Assembly: GCF_020037015.1 (NCBI RefSeq)
Contig: NZ_JAIQDE010000036.1
Span: forward strand, 1 to 64,000
Reading direction: 5' to 3'
Length of the DNA: 64,000 nucleotides
Source: Corallococcus sp. AS-1-6
GTDB taxonomy: Bacteria > Myxococcota > Myxococcia > Myxococcales > Myxococcaceae
Shown piece after piece: positions 15,294-24,998 of the stretch (position 1 is the stretch's first letter; every line of letters starts with the position of its first letter). The notes beneath the pieces are model-generated. The model did no database searches. It had not been told where the DNA came from and saw only the letters and a list, made by a program, of their open reading frames with translations. The position numbers and the translations under genes were made by a program.

Positions 15294-16883
15294 CTACCCG
15301 AGCCCCCAGGGCAGCCCCAGCACCTGCCACGCGACCAGGAGGGCAATCCACACGGCGAAGACCACGATGACGTACGGCAGCATCAAGGCCACCACCGTGC
15401 CCACGCCCGCGTCCTTCTGGTACTTCTGGGCGAAGGTGACGATGAGCGCGAAGTAGGCGTTCAGCGGGGAGATGGCGTTGAACGGACCGTCGCCCACGCG
15501 GTACGCGGCGAGCACGGCCTCCGGGTCCACGTTCAGCCGCATCAGCAGCGGCACGAACACCGGCGCGAAGATGGCCCACTTCGGAATGGCCCCCGTCATG
15601 ATGAGGTCCAGGACGGCCACCACCAGCACGAACCCCACGAGCAGCGGGAGCGCGCCCAGGCCCGCGTGCTCCAGGGCATCCCCCACCTTCACGGCCGCGA
15701 TCGTCGCCATGTTCGTGTAGGTGAAGAGGGCGATGAACTGGCTGATGATGAACAGCAGGAAGATGAGGCCGCCCAGCCCGGCGACCGCCTTCTCCATGGC
15801 CTTGATGACGTCCACGCTGTTCTTGAGCGTCCCGGCGCCGACGCCGTAGGCGGCCCCCGTCACCAGGAACAGCACGGTGATGGCGACGATGAGGCCGTTC
15901 ATGAACGGCGAGTCCCCGACGAGCGCGCCCGTCTCCGGATTGCGCAGCGGCGCCCCCGGGGGCAGCGCCAGCAGGCCGAAGAACACCAGCACGCCCACGA
16001 GCCCCCAGAACGCGAACTTCAGCCCCCGCGACTCCTCCGGGGACAGCTTCGCGCCCACCGTGGCCGGCTTCTCTCCCTTGTATTCACCCAGCCGGGGTTC
16101 GATGAGCCGGTCGCTGATGAGCGACACCACGATGGTCAGCATCAACACCGACGCGGCGGAGAACCAGAAGTTCGCCGTCAGGTCGATGGAGCGGTCCGGC
16201 GCCAGGATGTGGATGGCGTCGTTGGTGATCTCCGTCAGGATGCCGTCCAGCGGTTTGATCAGGATGTTGACGGTGAAGACCGCGGCGACACCGGCGAACG
16301 AGGCCGCCAGGCCCGCGAGGGGATGCCTGCCCACGGTGAGGTACGCGGCCGCCGCCAGGGGAATCAGCACCAGGTAGCCGGCATCCGCCGCGATGCTGGA
16401 CAGGATGCCCACGAACACCAGGATGTACGTGAGGAGCCGGGCCGGAGCGACCGCCACCAGCTTGCGGATGAGCGCGCCCACCAGGCCCGCCGCGTCCGCG
16501 ACGCCCACGCCCAGCATGGCGACGATGATGACGCCCACCGCGTTGAAGTCCATGAAGTGCTGGACGACGCCCGCGAACATGAAGCGCAGGCCCTCGCCCG
16601 TCAGCAGGCTCTTCGCGGCGGTGGTCGTCTGCTCCAGTTGGTGGGTGTCCGGGTTGATGGTCTCGTAGGTGACGCTGGCTCCCAGCCAGTAGAAGAGGTG
16701 GGAGAGCACCATCACGAGCGCGATGAGGGCGACGAAGATGATGGCGGGATGGGGGACCTTGTTGCCCACCCGCTCGATGGCGTCGAGCACCCGCTCCATG
16801 CCCTTCTTCTTCGGCGGCGTGCGCTGCTTCTTCTTCGTCTCGCCTGGGACCTGGATGTCGTCGAAATGAGCCGCTTTGGCCAT
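15294..16883 (-). CDS. AbgT-family transporter
   Basis: A 529-residue inner-membrane protein of the AbgT family (p-aminobenzoyl-glutamate importers, also proposed as antifolate exporters). A Lys-rich cytoplasmic head (KKKQRTPPKKK) precedes about a dozen helices. Conserved blocks such as SIAADAGYLVLIPLAAAAY, FVNILIKPLDG-type and MTGAIPKWAIFAPVFVPLLM are present, with the re-entrant NAISPLNAYFALIV near the C-terminus. A GGAG site precedes ATG 16883. The DUF481 outer-membrane gene lies immediately upstream on the same strand with a 25-bp gap, so the two are probably one operon. The transported solute is not determinable. Confidence 0.88.
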   Translation of the reverse strand: MAKAAHFDDIQVPGETKKKQRTPPKKKGMERVLDAIERVGNKVPHPAIIFVALIALVMVLSHLFYWLGASVTYETINPDTHQLEQTTTAAKSLLTGEGLRFMFAGVVQHFMDFNAVGVIIVAMLGVGVADAAGLVGALIRKLVAVAPARLLTYILVFVGILSSIAADAGYLVLIPLAAAAYLTVGRHPLAGLAASFAGVAAVFTVNILIKPLDGILTEITNDAIHILAPDRSIDLTANFWFSAASVLMLTIVVSLISDRLIEPRLGEYKGEKPATVGAKLSPEESRGLKFAFWGLVGVLVFFGLLALPPGAPLRNPETGALVGDSPFMNGLIVAITVLFLVTGAAYGVGAGTLKNSVDVIKAMEKAVAGLGGLIFLLFIISQFIALFTYTNMATIAAVKVGDALEHAGLGALPLLVGFVLVVAVLDLIMTGAIPKWAIFAPVFVPLLMRLNVDPEAVLAAYRVGDGPFNAISPLNAYFALIVTFAQKYQKDAGVGTVVALMLPYVIVVFAVWIALLVAWQVLGLPWGLG

Positions 16884-16908
16884 GGGAGTGCTGCTCCTTT
16901 CCAATCCC

Positions 16909-17727
16909 TCAGAGCTCCAGCTCGGCCCCCACCGAAAGCGAGGTATCCGTCCGGACCTTGCCCGCCGCGGGTGCGCTGTCGTGTTGCAGTTCGAAGTACG
17001 TGGTGAGCGCGAAGCGGTCCGTCATGTCCACGGACAGCTTCGTGGTGGAGTCCAGCAGGACGCGGGGGTCGCCGAAGATGTCCGGCAGCAGCACGGCGTC
17101 CTCGCGCACGTACACGTGCTCGTTGATGTCATAGCGGAACGCCAGGCCCACCGCGGGCGACCACTGCGTCACGTCCGGCAGGTTCTCGCGCGTGGGGGTG
17201 TACTGGAACCGGCGGTCCTTCGCGTAGCCCGCGCCCAGGTACGTGCGCAGCAGGAGCTCCTTCGACTTCTTCGTCCGCTCCAGGAGCGTGAAGCCGGCGC
17301 CCAGCTCCACCTCGGTGCGCAGCTCCAGGCTGGCGGGGTGGTCCGTCTGCACGCCCAGGAAGGTGTAGGCGCTCAGCAGGCGCGTGAAGCGGTAGTCGCC
17401 GCGCGCCCAGCCGCCGAGCGTCAGGGCCGTGACCTCCCGCTCCTCCTCGTCCTCGGTGGCCGCGTTGCCGTAGGCGCCATCCGCCTCCAGGGTGAGCGCC
17501 CACACCGGGGACTCGTACTCCGCCAGGGCATCGCCGGTGATGGTGAAGGTGCGGGCGTTGCCGGTGAAGAAGGAGGCGCCGAGCCCCGCCGACCCCGTCC
17601 AGGGCCCTTCCTCCTCGTCCTCGTCGGCTGCCGCCGCGACGGAAGCCGGTGAGGAGTCCTCCGCCGCGTCGGGAGGCGGCGTGGGTGTCTGGGCCATGGC
17701 CGCGAAGAGGAGGAAGAGTGGACTCAT
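16909..17727 (-). CDS. DUF481 (YdiY-like) outer-membrane beta-barrel protein
   Basis: A 272-residue exported protein. A short hydrophobic start (MSPLFLLFAAMAQ) and a Pro/Ala/Asp/Glu linker to about residue 40 lead into alternating amphipathic strands. FFTGNARTFTITGDALAEY and the closing TDTSLSVGAELEL are typical of DUF481, the salt-induced outer-membrane family. The final Leu after an alternating pattern is a usual barrel ending. The signal peptide is unusually short; no alternative start exists upstream in frame. It lies just before the AbgT transporter and may supply the outer-membrane passage for the same solute, which is an inference. Confidence 0.8.
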   Translation of the reverse strand: MSPLFLLFAAMAQTPTPPPDAAEDSSPASVAAAADEDEEEGPWTGSAGLGASFFTGNARTFTITGDALAEYESPVWALTLEADGAYGNAATEDEEEREVTALTLGGWARGDYRFTRLLSAYTFLGVQTDHPASLELRTEVELGAGFTLLERTKKSKELLLRTYLGAGYAKDRRFQYTPTRENLPDVTQWSPAVGLAFRYDINEHVYVREDAVLLPDIFGDPRVLLDSTTKLSVDMTDRFALTTYFELQHDSAPAAGKVRTDTSLSVGAELEL

Positions 17728-17931
17728 ACGTGCCCTGGGGAAGGAGGAGCCTGCCTGTCCCGGTGAAGGGGGAGGGGCGGCCCCGGTGGTGCTCGAAGGC
17801 CCTCTCGCGCTCCACGCAACCTTTGACACGCACCGCGCGTACGGCAATCACAGGCGGGCATGCCAGGGAGTGGCCCCTTCGTGTCCTTGCCCGTCAGAAC
17901 GTGACGCGGGATTTGTTTCGCGCGCCCTGGC

Positions 17932-19140
17932 TCAGGGGCGCACGACGTCCTGGATGAACCGGCTCAGCGACTCCGCCATCTTCTGGTGCGTGGCGGCGGA
18001 GGGGTGCCAGTCCTCGCCGACGCCGTCAGCGAACGGGTTCTGCACGGCCATCACGTGGCGGTGGATCCGGGCGTCGCCCAGCCGCTGGCGCTCCGCCACG
18101 AGCTGGGAAATCCAATCGCCGACGTGCACGGACGTCACCACGCCCTGCTGCTCCTTGCGCTTGAAGCCGTCCGTCATGCTGCCCAGCGTGCAGACGAGGT
18201 GCGCGCGGGGATGCAGCGCGCGGAGCCGCTCGAGGAAGGTCCCGTAGGCGGCCTTGAAGGCCGCTTCGTCCGGGAGGAACGCGGCGGTGCCCGCGCCCGC
18301 GAACGCGTCGTTGGTGCCGGCGTTGATGACAATCACGTCCGGTGAGCCCTGGGAGAAGTCCCAGGCGGCGGGGTGGTCCGGGACGGCGCGCTCGTAGACG
18401 GCGGGCAGCAACCCGGACGTGGACAGGTCCAGGTTGCGGTACACGCCGTGGCCCGAATAGCAGACGAACACGGCCTCCGCGCCCAGGCGCTGGGCCGTGA
18501 GCCAGCCATGGCCGCGTCTGGGATTCTGGTGCTTCGACGTGAAGGTGGGCACCCGGGAGGAGGCTGTCTCGGGATGGAAGGTGACGTCGGTGCCGTAGGC
18601 GCAGGTGATGGAGTCCCCGACGAACTCCAGCTTGAGCCCCGTGTGCGGCGGGGGCGGCTCGCGGAGCTCGCCATGGACCTCCAGCGCCAGGAGCGTGCTG
18701 GCGCCCACCAGGGACTCGGTGCGCTTGAGGAGCTCCACCGTGTGCAACCCCACGGGGAGGCCGCTGGCGAGCAGGTAGCTGCCCTGGCCGGGCTCCACCG
18801 CGAGCAGCCGGGGAGGGGCCCCGTCCACCACGACGTCGAAGTGGTTGGTCCCCATGTCGCCGCCCGCGCCCGCGTCATCCAGCCGCATCCGTACGGCGTC
18901 CCCCCAGAAGCTCGCGCGCACCGTCACGCCCGGATGGGAGAAGACGACGCCTGCATCGGAGCGGTACGTGCGGCCCACGTACCGCACGCGCGCGTCAGCG
19001 GCGGGAATGCTCACCCAGGCCATGGAGGGGTTTTCCGGTGGAGGGGAGGGGCTCCTGCACGCGGCCAGTGACAGGCCCACGCCAAGGCAGACGCCTTGGA
19101 GGCCCCGGGCGAACCTGGCGATGCGAGAGCGGTCGGGCAC
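17932..19140 (-). CDS. SGNH/GDSL hydrolase lipoprotein, CE2 esterase-like
   Basis: A 402-residue exported esterase. The lipobox LSLAAC puts the modified cysteine at residue 28. Residues about 45-160 form a jelly-roll domain (YVGRTYRSDAGVVFSHPG). The SGNH domain starts at FVGDSITCAYG (nucleophile Ser), continues through VINAGTNDAF, and ends with the catalytic Asp-His pair in EDWHPSAATH. Jelly roll plus SGNH is the arrangement of carbohydrate esterase family 2, which removes acetyl groups from plant or microbial polysaccharides. GTG 19140 is chosen because GGGAG lies six bases upstream; GTG 19158 lacks such a site. The 204-bp gap before the DUF481 gene shows nothing else. Confidence 0.82.
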   Translation of the reverse strand: MPDRSRIARFARGLQGVCLGVGLSLAACRSPSPPPENPSMAWVSIPAADARVRYVGRTYRSDAGVVFSHPGVTVRASFWGDAVRMRLDDAGAGGDMGTNHFDVVVDGAPPRLLAVEPGQGSYLLASGLPVGLHTVELLKRTESLVGASTLLALEVHGELREPPPPHTGLKLEFVGDSITCAYGTDVTFHPETASSRVPTFTSKHQNPRRGHGWLTAQRLGAEAVFVCYSGHGVYRNLDLSTSGLLPAVYERAVPDHPAAWDFSQGSPDVIVINAGTNDAFAGAGTAAFLPDEAAFKAAYGTFLERLRALHPRAHLVCTLGSMTDGFKRKEQQGVVTSVHVGDWISQLVAERQRLGDARIHRHVMAVQNPFADGVGEDWHPSAATHQKMAESLSRFIQDVVRP

Positions 19141-19229
19141 GAAGCTCCCAGCGTACACGGGAAGGCGCCGCTCGCGATGCGCGGGGCCGACCGTGCGGTA
19201 TCGTCGTGAGCAGGAGAGACTCCAGCCAG

Positions 19230-21335
19230 ATGCCAGGACCCTTCGCGAACCCCTCCCTGCTGATGGACTGCTCCGACGCGGAGCTCGAAGCGCTGCTGGA
19301 ACAGGCCGACTTCGGCAACTTCGAGCCCGGCCGGGACCTCCCGCCGCTGCGCGAGCGGCTGCTCCGGCTGGAACGGGAGCGCGGCCTCACGGAGCTCCAC
19401 CGGCGCGTCTCCGACAAGGTCCTGGCCGCGGGGGCACGGCTCGTGGAGACCCCGCGCTACATCGGCATGCAGCGCTGCTTCGCGCTCAGCCCGGATGGAC
19501 GCCATCTCGCCATCGCGAGCAACCGCCTGGACGAGTCGCACGGGGGCGACGTGCGCATCTGGGAGCTGGCCACGGGGCGCGTGGTCGACGCCGTCGGGTT
19601 CGAGACGGCGCTGGTCGGCTCGACGCGGGAGCCCTCCTGCCTCCAGTGGTCTCCGTCGGGGCAGTGGCTCGGCGTCATCCTGGGCCAGGTCGTCATCGGC
19701 GTGATGCGGGCCTTCTCCGGAGCGCTGCCCTGCTTCACCGCCGACGTCACCCGTCGCTGGGGCTCGCCGCCGGGGGGGACCGTCATCAATCCCAAGCACA
19801 TGGAGAACTCGGGACACCTGCCCGCGTGGTGCTGGTCTCCGGATGAGACCCACCTGTTCGTCTCCACGCCCGGGCCGGACGGCGCGCTGGGCTGCATCGT
19901 CCCGTTCCGGGAGGGCACCCGGATCCATGAGGACAGCGAAGGCCTTCGCTGGTGCCCGGCCCGGTTGAACGGACAGCCTTCGAAGTCGCGCCCGCACACC
20001 TGGGTGCGGTGGAGTCCGGATGGCTCACGCATCCATGGCTACTGCAAGGACGAGTTCGTGCTCGAACCGAACACCAGCCCGGAGCAGGAGCCCCATCCGT
20101 CCGCCTCCGCCATCGACGTGCGGAGCGGCGACCTGGGGTACCGCTTCGATGAGCTGACGCTGCCGGTGGCGTTCTCCCCGGATGGCACCCGCCTGGCCTA
20201 CGGGGAGGACTCGCCCCGGCTCGCCCATGGACACACCGGCCAGACAGTGTCCGTCCTGAACAGGGACGCCGAGCTGCGCGTTCACGCGGTCGAGGAATAC
20301 GTCTGGTCCCGCGACGGCCGGCGTCTGGCCGTGCTCATCAACAACTACGAGTTCCCCCAGGTCCTCATCTTCGAGGGGGGCAAGCGCCTGTGTCAGGTGG
20401 ACCTGAAGCGCCGTTCGTTCGGGCCGGCGTCCAGGAGCGGCGACCTGGGCCGCTGGGCCTGGTCCCCGGATGGCACCATGGGCGCCTGCCTGCTGGGGGA
20501 GGGAGGCAAGGTCGAGCTGTGGAAGGTGGGGTCCTCGGCCCGGATGCTCCGGCGGCTCGAGGGCGCCAGCGGCATCGACGGACTGGCCTGGGGCGCGGAC
20601 GACACGCTCGTGGGGACAGGGCCCCACGACATCGCCTTCTGGGACGTGAACACCGGCGCGCTGCGCTTCCGCACCTCGTTGGAGCTGGAGCCGGGCCGCG
20701 TGCCACCTCCGAGCGACTGGAACCCCTGGCCGGACGAGGTCGCGCGGTTCATCCCGTCCGAGCGTGGCTGGGACTTCACGCGCGCGCAGCCGGACGGCGC
20801 CGTGGTGTGTCCCCCGGGCTCGCGGGAGAGGCTCGAGCCCCGGCTGATGTTCTCGGTGGGGGGACGCCATGCCTGGCCCTGGCGCTGGGCCGAGGGGACC
20901 CGGAATGCGCGCTGGGAGGACACAGCCTCCGCGCCCGTCGCGCCCCCCGAGGAGGACGCGTTCGAGGAGCGGCACGTCCCGGTGCCCGAAGGCGAGACGC
21001 TGGAGGCAAGAGACGCCCGGCACGCGAAGTGGGGGTTCCTGAAGCAATACCAGGCCCCCACGCGGCCCCTGGATCATTACAGGGCCGAACCCGTGTTCAC
21101 GCACGGCCCCGCCATCAGCCGCGCCAACCTGGCGCCGTATCTCGGCAAGGGGGTGCTGCTGCGCCAGACGCACTCCGGGACGTGGTACGCGCTCGGGGCC
21201 CTGCTCGAGGTCTCCGACGAGGGAATCCTCCTCCACCCGCGCGCTCCCATCGGCTCGTACCGCGAGCGGCTCCTGTCCTTCCGGGACATCCTCTGGATTG
21301 GACCGGCGGTGCCGCTCGAAACGCCGGAGGGCTAG
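19230..21335 (+). CDS. WD40/TolB-like beta-propeller protein, hypothetical
   Basis: A 701-residue protein without a signal peptide. After a helical acidic head (residues about 10-75) come at least six propeller-type repeats of the kind SPDGRHLAIAS, SPDGTRLAYGE, SRDGRRLAVLI and SPDGTMGACLL, each with a WS or W turn. The final 120 residues differ: an Arg/Glu linker, then a small module with a conserved-looking LGKGVLLRQTHSGTWYALG and SYRERLLSFRDILWIGP. Such proteins usually bind other proteins or peptides; no partner is indicated. It is divergent from the esterase gene. An alternative ATG exists at 19263. Confidence 0.7.
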   Translation: MPGPFANPSLLMDCSDAELEALLEQADFGNFEPGRDLPPLRERLLRLERERGLTELHRRVSDKVLAAGARLVETPRYIGMQRCFALSPDGRHLAIASNRLDESHGGDVRIWELATGRVVDAVGFETALVGSTREPSCLQWSPSGQWLGVILGQVVIGVMRAFSGALPCFTADVTRRWGSPPGGTVINPKHMENSGHLPAWCWSPDETHLFVSTPGPDGALGCIVPFREGTRIHEDSEGLRWCPARLNGQPSKSRPHTWVRWSPDGSRIHGYCKDEFVLEPNTSPEQEPHPSASAIDVRSGDLGYRFDELTLPVAFSPDGTRLAYGEDSPRLAHGHTGQTVSVLNRDAELRVHAVEEYVWSRDGRRLAVLINNYEFPQVLIFEGGKRLCQVDLKRRSFGPASRSGDLGRWAWSPDGTMGACLLGEGGKVELWKVGSSARMLRRLEGASGIDGLAWGADDTLVGTGPHDIAFWDVNTGALRFRTSLELEPGRVPPPSDWNPWPDEVARFIPSERGWDFTRAQPDGAVVCPPGSRERLEPRLMFSVGGRHAWPWRWAEGTRNARWEDTASAPVAPPEEDAFEERHVPVPEGETLEARDARHAKWGFLKQYQAPTRPLDHYRAEPVFTHGPAISRANLAPYLGKGVLLRQTHSGTWYALGALLEVSDEGILLHPRAPIGSYRERLLSFRDILWIGPAVPLETPEG

Positions 21336-21383
21336 TCATTGGCGCCAGGGCGGTGCGAGGCCGGGAGGTGCGCCCGGCCGCCG

Positions 21384-22211
21384 TCAGCCCGGACGGAGCC
21401 TCCGGGCGAAGAACGTCACAATCTCATCGCGCGCCGCGAGCGTCGGCTCTCCCGCCGCGTCGATGAGGTGCGCCGTCACGACGCTGTGGGCCCCGCCGAC
21501 CACCCGCTCGAAGAAGGACGGAGGCCTGGGGTTCGCGGCTGAATCGGGCAGCACCTTGGGGACGAAGCGCGGTCCCAGCGTGGCGGCGTAGGCCGCGAAG
21601 CGCTGCGCCGTGCAGTAGCGGTCCCCTTCGAAGCGGTAGGCGAGCACCGTCAGGTCTTCACGCTCGAGCCGCTCCTTGACGGCCGCGGCCTCCTCCGGGG
21701 CGATCTGGATCGCGCCTGGGGCATCGAGTGGCAGCGAGGGCTGGCACAGGACCGGCGCCAGCACCGCGGGCTCGAGCATCATGCTGAGCGCGAAGTTGCC
21801 GGTGAAGCACATGCCGATGGCGCCGACGCCAGGGCCTCCGCACTCCTGGTGGGCCAGACGCGCGAGCGCACGCAGCCACTGCGTCACGGGGCTGGACTCG
21901 TTCGCCGCGAACGCGCGGAACTCGGCGCTCACGCAGGCGCGCTTCATCACGGCGAGCCCCGCCTCCGCGTGCGGGTACGCCCCGTCCCTGCCGAACAACG
22001 ACGGCAGGTACACCGTGAAGCCGGCGTCCCGGACCCAGCGCGCGAAGCGCGCGACGTGAGGGCTGATGCCCGGCATCTCGGCCATGACGATGACCGCGGG
22101 GCCGCGGCCGGCGACGTAGACCGTCCGCGTGGCGGAATCGAGGGTGATGGACCGCCGCTCGAAGTCGTCGAGCGGATCATCGGCGGTGGAGTCAGGCTCG
22201 GAGGTTCGCAT
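21384..22211 (-). CDS. Dienelactone hydrolase family protein
   Basis: A 275-residue alpha/beta hydrolase of the dienelactone hydrolase type. The nucleophile is Cys135 in AIGMCFTGNFAL, as in true dienelactone hydrolases, which use cysteine. The acid is probably the Asp in RFEGDRYC and the base the His in VGGAHSVV. The early segment IVMAEMPGIS holds the oxyanion region. The family opens lactone rings in aromatic degradation, but the substrate here is unknown. It is divergent from a GlxA-type activator over a 73-bp gap, so it is likely regulated by it. The reading frame extends far upstream of ATG 22211 but shows no homology there. Confidence 0.85.
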   Translation of the reverse strand: MRTSEPDSTADDPLDDFERRSITLDSATRTVYVAGRGPAVIVMAEMPGISPHVARFARWVRDAGFTVYLPSLFGRDGAYPHAEAGLAVMKRACVSAEFRAFAANESSPVTQWLRALARLAHQECGGPGVGAIGMCFTGNFALSMMLEPAVLAPVLCQPSLPLDAPGAIQIAPEEAAAVKERLEREDLTVLAYRFEGDRYCTAQRFAAYAATLGPRFVPKVLPDSAANPRPPSFFERVVGGAHSVVTAHLIDAAGEPTLAARDEIVTFFARRLRPG

Positions 22212-22284
22212 GCCCGGACGATGCGGAAGAACCGCCGTCCCGGCCAGTGGCGGAATCGACAAGCTTCGGTCTACTCTTGCCAAT

Positions 22285-23274
22285 GTGATTTCCCATGTCG
22301 TCCTGGATGGCGTGGCCGAAGGCCCGCTGGGCGTCGGCCTCGACGGGTTCGCCGCGGCGGCGCGGCTGGTGGAGGCGGGCCTTGCCCCGGTCCCCCGGCG
22401 AGCGGATTCGCTGCGCCAGCGCGTGGTGTCGCTCGACGGAAATCCCGTGCGCTCGGGGACGGGGCGCCCGGTCTCCGTGGACGGCGCGCTCAGCCTTCGC
22501 GGCGTGAAGGCGGGAGACGTGCTGCTGGTGCCCGGGCTCTCCGCGGTCAGCGAGCGCGCCATCGAACGCCTGCTGTCCCGCGCCGACACCGCGCGCGTCC
22601 TCGACCTCCTTGTCCGAGCGGCGGCGAAGGGGGCGGTGGTCGCGGCCTCGTGTTCAGCGACCTTCGTCCTCGCCGCGTCGGGGCTCCTGACGGGGCGGAG
22701 CGCGACGACGACCTGGTGGCTCGTGCCCGCGTTCGCGCGCCGGTTCCCCCAGGTCACCGTCCGCTCGGACCGGATGGTCGTCGAAAGCGGAGGTGTCCTC
22801 ACCGCGGGCTCCGCCTTCGCGCATGCGGACCTGATGCTGGCGCTCGTGGCGCGCGTCGCGAGCCCGTCGCTCGCGCACCTGGTGGCCCGCTACCTCGTGC
22901 TCGACGAGCGCGTCTCGCAGTCGCGGTACATGGTGATGGAGCACCTGCGCGTCTCGGACCCGGCGCTGGGCGCGGTCGAGCGCTTCGTGGCCGCGAACCT
23001 CGGCCGGCAGTTGACGCTGGACGAACTCGCCCGGGCCGCCGCCACCTCCACGCGGACGCTCGCGAGGCGCGTCCAGGCCGGCCTGGGGATGACGCCGCTC
23101 GAGTTCGTGCAGCGCGTCCGCGTGGCGCACGCCTCCCACCTCCTGGAGACGACGCACGAGTCGGTCGAGGCGATCTCCGCCCGGGTGGGCTACGCCGACG
23201 CGGCCGCGTTCCGCCGCGTATACCGGCGGTACGCGGGCGAGACCCCACGGGGCAGGGCCTCCCGGAAGCGCTGA
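22285..23274 (+). CDS. GlxA-family (DJ-1/AraC) transcriptional regulator
   Basis: A 329-residue activator. The N-terminal half (about 1-190) is a DJ-1/PfpI-type sensor domain: DVLLVPGLSAVSE, VVAASCSATFVLAASGLLTG with the elbow Cys, and a TTTWWLVPAFARRFP segment. The C-terminal 100 residues are a double helix-turn-helix AraC domain with LTLDELARAAATSTRTLARR and a second helix pair ending in SARVGYADAAAFRRVYRR. The GTG at 22285 is the earliest start in line with family homology; no clear ribosome binding site precedes it. It is divergent from the dienelactone hydrolase, its probable target. Confidence 0.85.
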   Translation: MISHVVLDGVAEGPLGVGLDGFAAAARLVEAGLAPVPRRADSLRQRVVSLDGNPVRSGTGRPVSVDGALSLRGVKAGDVLLVPGLSAVSERAIERLLSRADTARVLDLLVRAAAKGAVVAASCSATFVLAASGLLTGRSATTTWWLVPAFARRFPQVTVRSDRMVVESGGVLTAGSAFAHADLMLALVARVASPSLAHLVARYLVLDERVSQSRYMVMEHLRVSDPALGAVERFVAANLGRQLTLDELARAAATSTRTLARRVQAGLGMTPLEFVQRVRVAHASHLLETTHESVEAISARVGYADAAAFRRVYRRYAGETPRGRASRKR

Positions 23275-23403
23275 GCCCGCGGTTCAGCGGCTTCGAGGTA
23301 CTCGCCCGATTGGCCTCTGGCGAAGTGCGCGCGGTCATCGCAGGTCCGCATGGCGCGGGTGTCCGGCCCCGGCCAGCGGTCGAGGCCCGCGCCCCAACGC
23401 GCC

Positions 23404-24297
23404 TCACCTCCGCTTCCGGCCACGGGCCTTCGGCGGCGTGGGCGCGGCCAGCGTGGCCACGGCATCCACGAAGAGCCGGACCTTGGGCGGAAGGTTCGTC
23501 CGGCTGGGATAGACGACGTGGATGGGCCGCAGCATCGCGGGCTTGGGGCCGAAGAGGACCTTCAGCCGGCCGTCACGGAGGGCGTCGCGGCAGAGGATGT
23601 CCGGGACGAGCGCGATGCCCACCCCGGCGATGGCCGCCTCGCACGCGAGCTCCAGGTCGTTCACGGTCAGGACCGGGTCGATGCGGGTCTTCACTCCCTC
23701 CGCCATCCACGTCTCGAACGCACTGAAGCCGATGCAGCGGGCGGAGCGCAGGTCGCGAGCGTCCGGCACGCCGTACCGCGACAGGTAGCGGGGGCTCGCG
23801 ACGAAGTGGACCGAGCTCTCTCCCAGCTTTCGCGCCACGAGCGACGAGTCGAGCAGGGGGCCGATGTGGATGGCGACGTCCAGCCCCTCTTCGATGAGGT
23901 GGGGCCGGCGGTCCGCCAGCACCAGCTCCACCTGCGCCTGGGGATAACGGTCGAGGTACTTCGAGATGACAGGCGTCAGGAACCGCCGGCCGTAGAGCAC
24001 CGGCGAGGACACCCGGATCAGCCCCGTGGGATCCGCCATGCCCTGCTGCACCTCGCTGTTCGCCTCGTCGATGAGCGCGGCGATGGCGGCGCAGCGCTCG
24101 GAGTAGGTGACGCCGGCCCCCGTCACCCGCAGGCGCCGCGTGGTGCGCTCCAGGAGCCGGACCCCGAGCCGCTCCTCCAACTGGCGGATGCGCTCGCTGA
24201 CGGTCTGCTTGGTGATGCCGAGCTTGAGCGCCGCGCGGGTGAAGCTCTCCTCGCGGACGACGGTGGCGAAGAGGAGCATGTCGGCCGGTGGGATCAT
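23404..24297 (-). CDS. LysR-family transcriptional regulator (CrgA-like)
   Basis: A 297-residue LysR protein. The N-terminal winged helix-turn-helix is clear (FATVVREESFTRAALKLGI, then KQTVSERIRQLEERLGVRLL). The effector domain begins near residue 90 with TGLIRVSSPVLYGRRFLTP, typical of the CrgA/AaeR branch. A 10-residue Lys/Arg tail ends the protein. It is divergent from a glutathione S-transferase gene over 103 bp that contains an inverted repeat, the usual layout for autoregulation and activation of the neighbour. Confidence 0.88.
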   Translation of the reverse strand: MIPPADMLLFATVVREESFTRAALKLGITKQTVSERIRQLEERLGVRLLERTTRRLRVTGAGVTYSERCAAIAALIDEANSEVQQGMADPTGLIRVSSPVLYGRRFLTPVISKYLDRYPQAQVELVLADRRPHLIEEGLDVAIHIGPLLDSSLVARKLGESSVHFVASPRYLSRYGVPDARDLRSARCIGFSAFETWMAEGVKTRIDPVLTVNDLELACEAAIAGVGIALVPDILCRDALRDGRLKVLFGPKPAMLRPIHVVYPSRTNLPPKVRLFVDAVATLAAPTPPKARGRKRR

Positions 24298-24301
24298 GAC
24301 C

Positions 24302-24318
24302 GTCAAGATTAACCTGAC
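24302..24318. promoter_or_regulatory. LysR-type operator candidate
   Basis: GTCAAGATTAACCTGAC is an imperfect 17-bp palindrome (five of six arm bases pair). It contains a T-N11-A LysR box and sits four bases upstream of the LysR start within the divergent gap. It is AT-richer than its surroundings. Confidence 0.5.
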
Positions 24319-24400
24319 AATGAGTTCGTCCGGGGCCGCATTGTCCGGGCCCTCCGGCCGCCGCATCTTGAGGCCTCACCCGGCCCCAGGAGTGCCACCC

Positions 24401-24985
24401 ATGAAGCTCTCTTTCGCCCCCAGGACCCGAGCGGTCCGTCCCCGCTGGCTGCTGGAGGAGCTTGGCGTGCCCTACGAGCTGGTCAGGCTCGACCTCGACC
24501 GGCGGGAGAACACCACCCCTGAGTACCTGGCGATGCATCCGCTGGGAGACGTCCCCGCCCTGGTGGATGGGGACGTCACGCTGCTGGACTCGTTGTCCAT
24601 CTGCCTGCACCTGGCGGACCGGTATCCGGAGAAGCATCTGGCGCCGCCCGTGGGGAGCGCGGAGCGCGGTCCCTATTACGGATGGATGGCCTTCGCGGAG
24701 CTCCAGTTGGATCCCGCGGTGCTGGCGTTCCACGGGCGCACGCAGCCGGACGCGGACGACGCGAAGCACAGGGCCCGGCTCACGGCCGTGCTCGACGTCA
24801 TCGACAGAGGGCTCGGCGGCCGGGAGTTCCTCGTGGGAGGCGCGTTCACCGCCGCCGATATCCTGATGGCCTCCATCCTCCATCTGGCGCACACGCTGAG
24901 GCTGCTCGACGGGCATCCGCGGTTGTTCGAGTACGTCAGGCTCCACACCCAGCGCCCGGCGGTGCGCAGGGCCGTCGCCGGGTGA
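24401..24985 (+). CDS. Glutathione S-transferase family protein
   Basis: A 194-residue GST. The thioredoxin-like N-terminal domain (1-80) has WLLEELGVPYELVRLDL, the cis-Pro in GDVPALVDG and the glutathione gamma-glutamyl contact in LLDSLSICLHLADRY. The helical C-terminal domain carries the N-capping and hydrophobic staple region FTAADILMASIL. The usual catalytic Ser/Tyr position near residue 8-10 reads APRTRAV, so the activating residue is not obvious. An AGGAG site precedes ATG 24401. It is divergent from, and presumably controlled by, the LysR gene. Confidence 0.87.
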   Translation: MKLSFAPRTRAVRPRWLLEELGVPYELVRLDLDRRENTTPEYLAMHPLGDVPALVDGDVTLLDSLSICLHLADRYPEKHLAPPVGSAERGPYYGWMAFAELQLDPAVLAFHGRTQPDADDAKHRARLTAVLDVIDRGLGGREFLVGGAFTAADILMASILHLAHTLRLLDGHPRLFEYVRLHTQRPAVRRAVAG

Positions 24986-24998
24986 GCCGCGGCGGCTG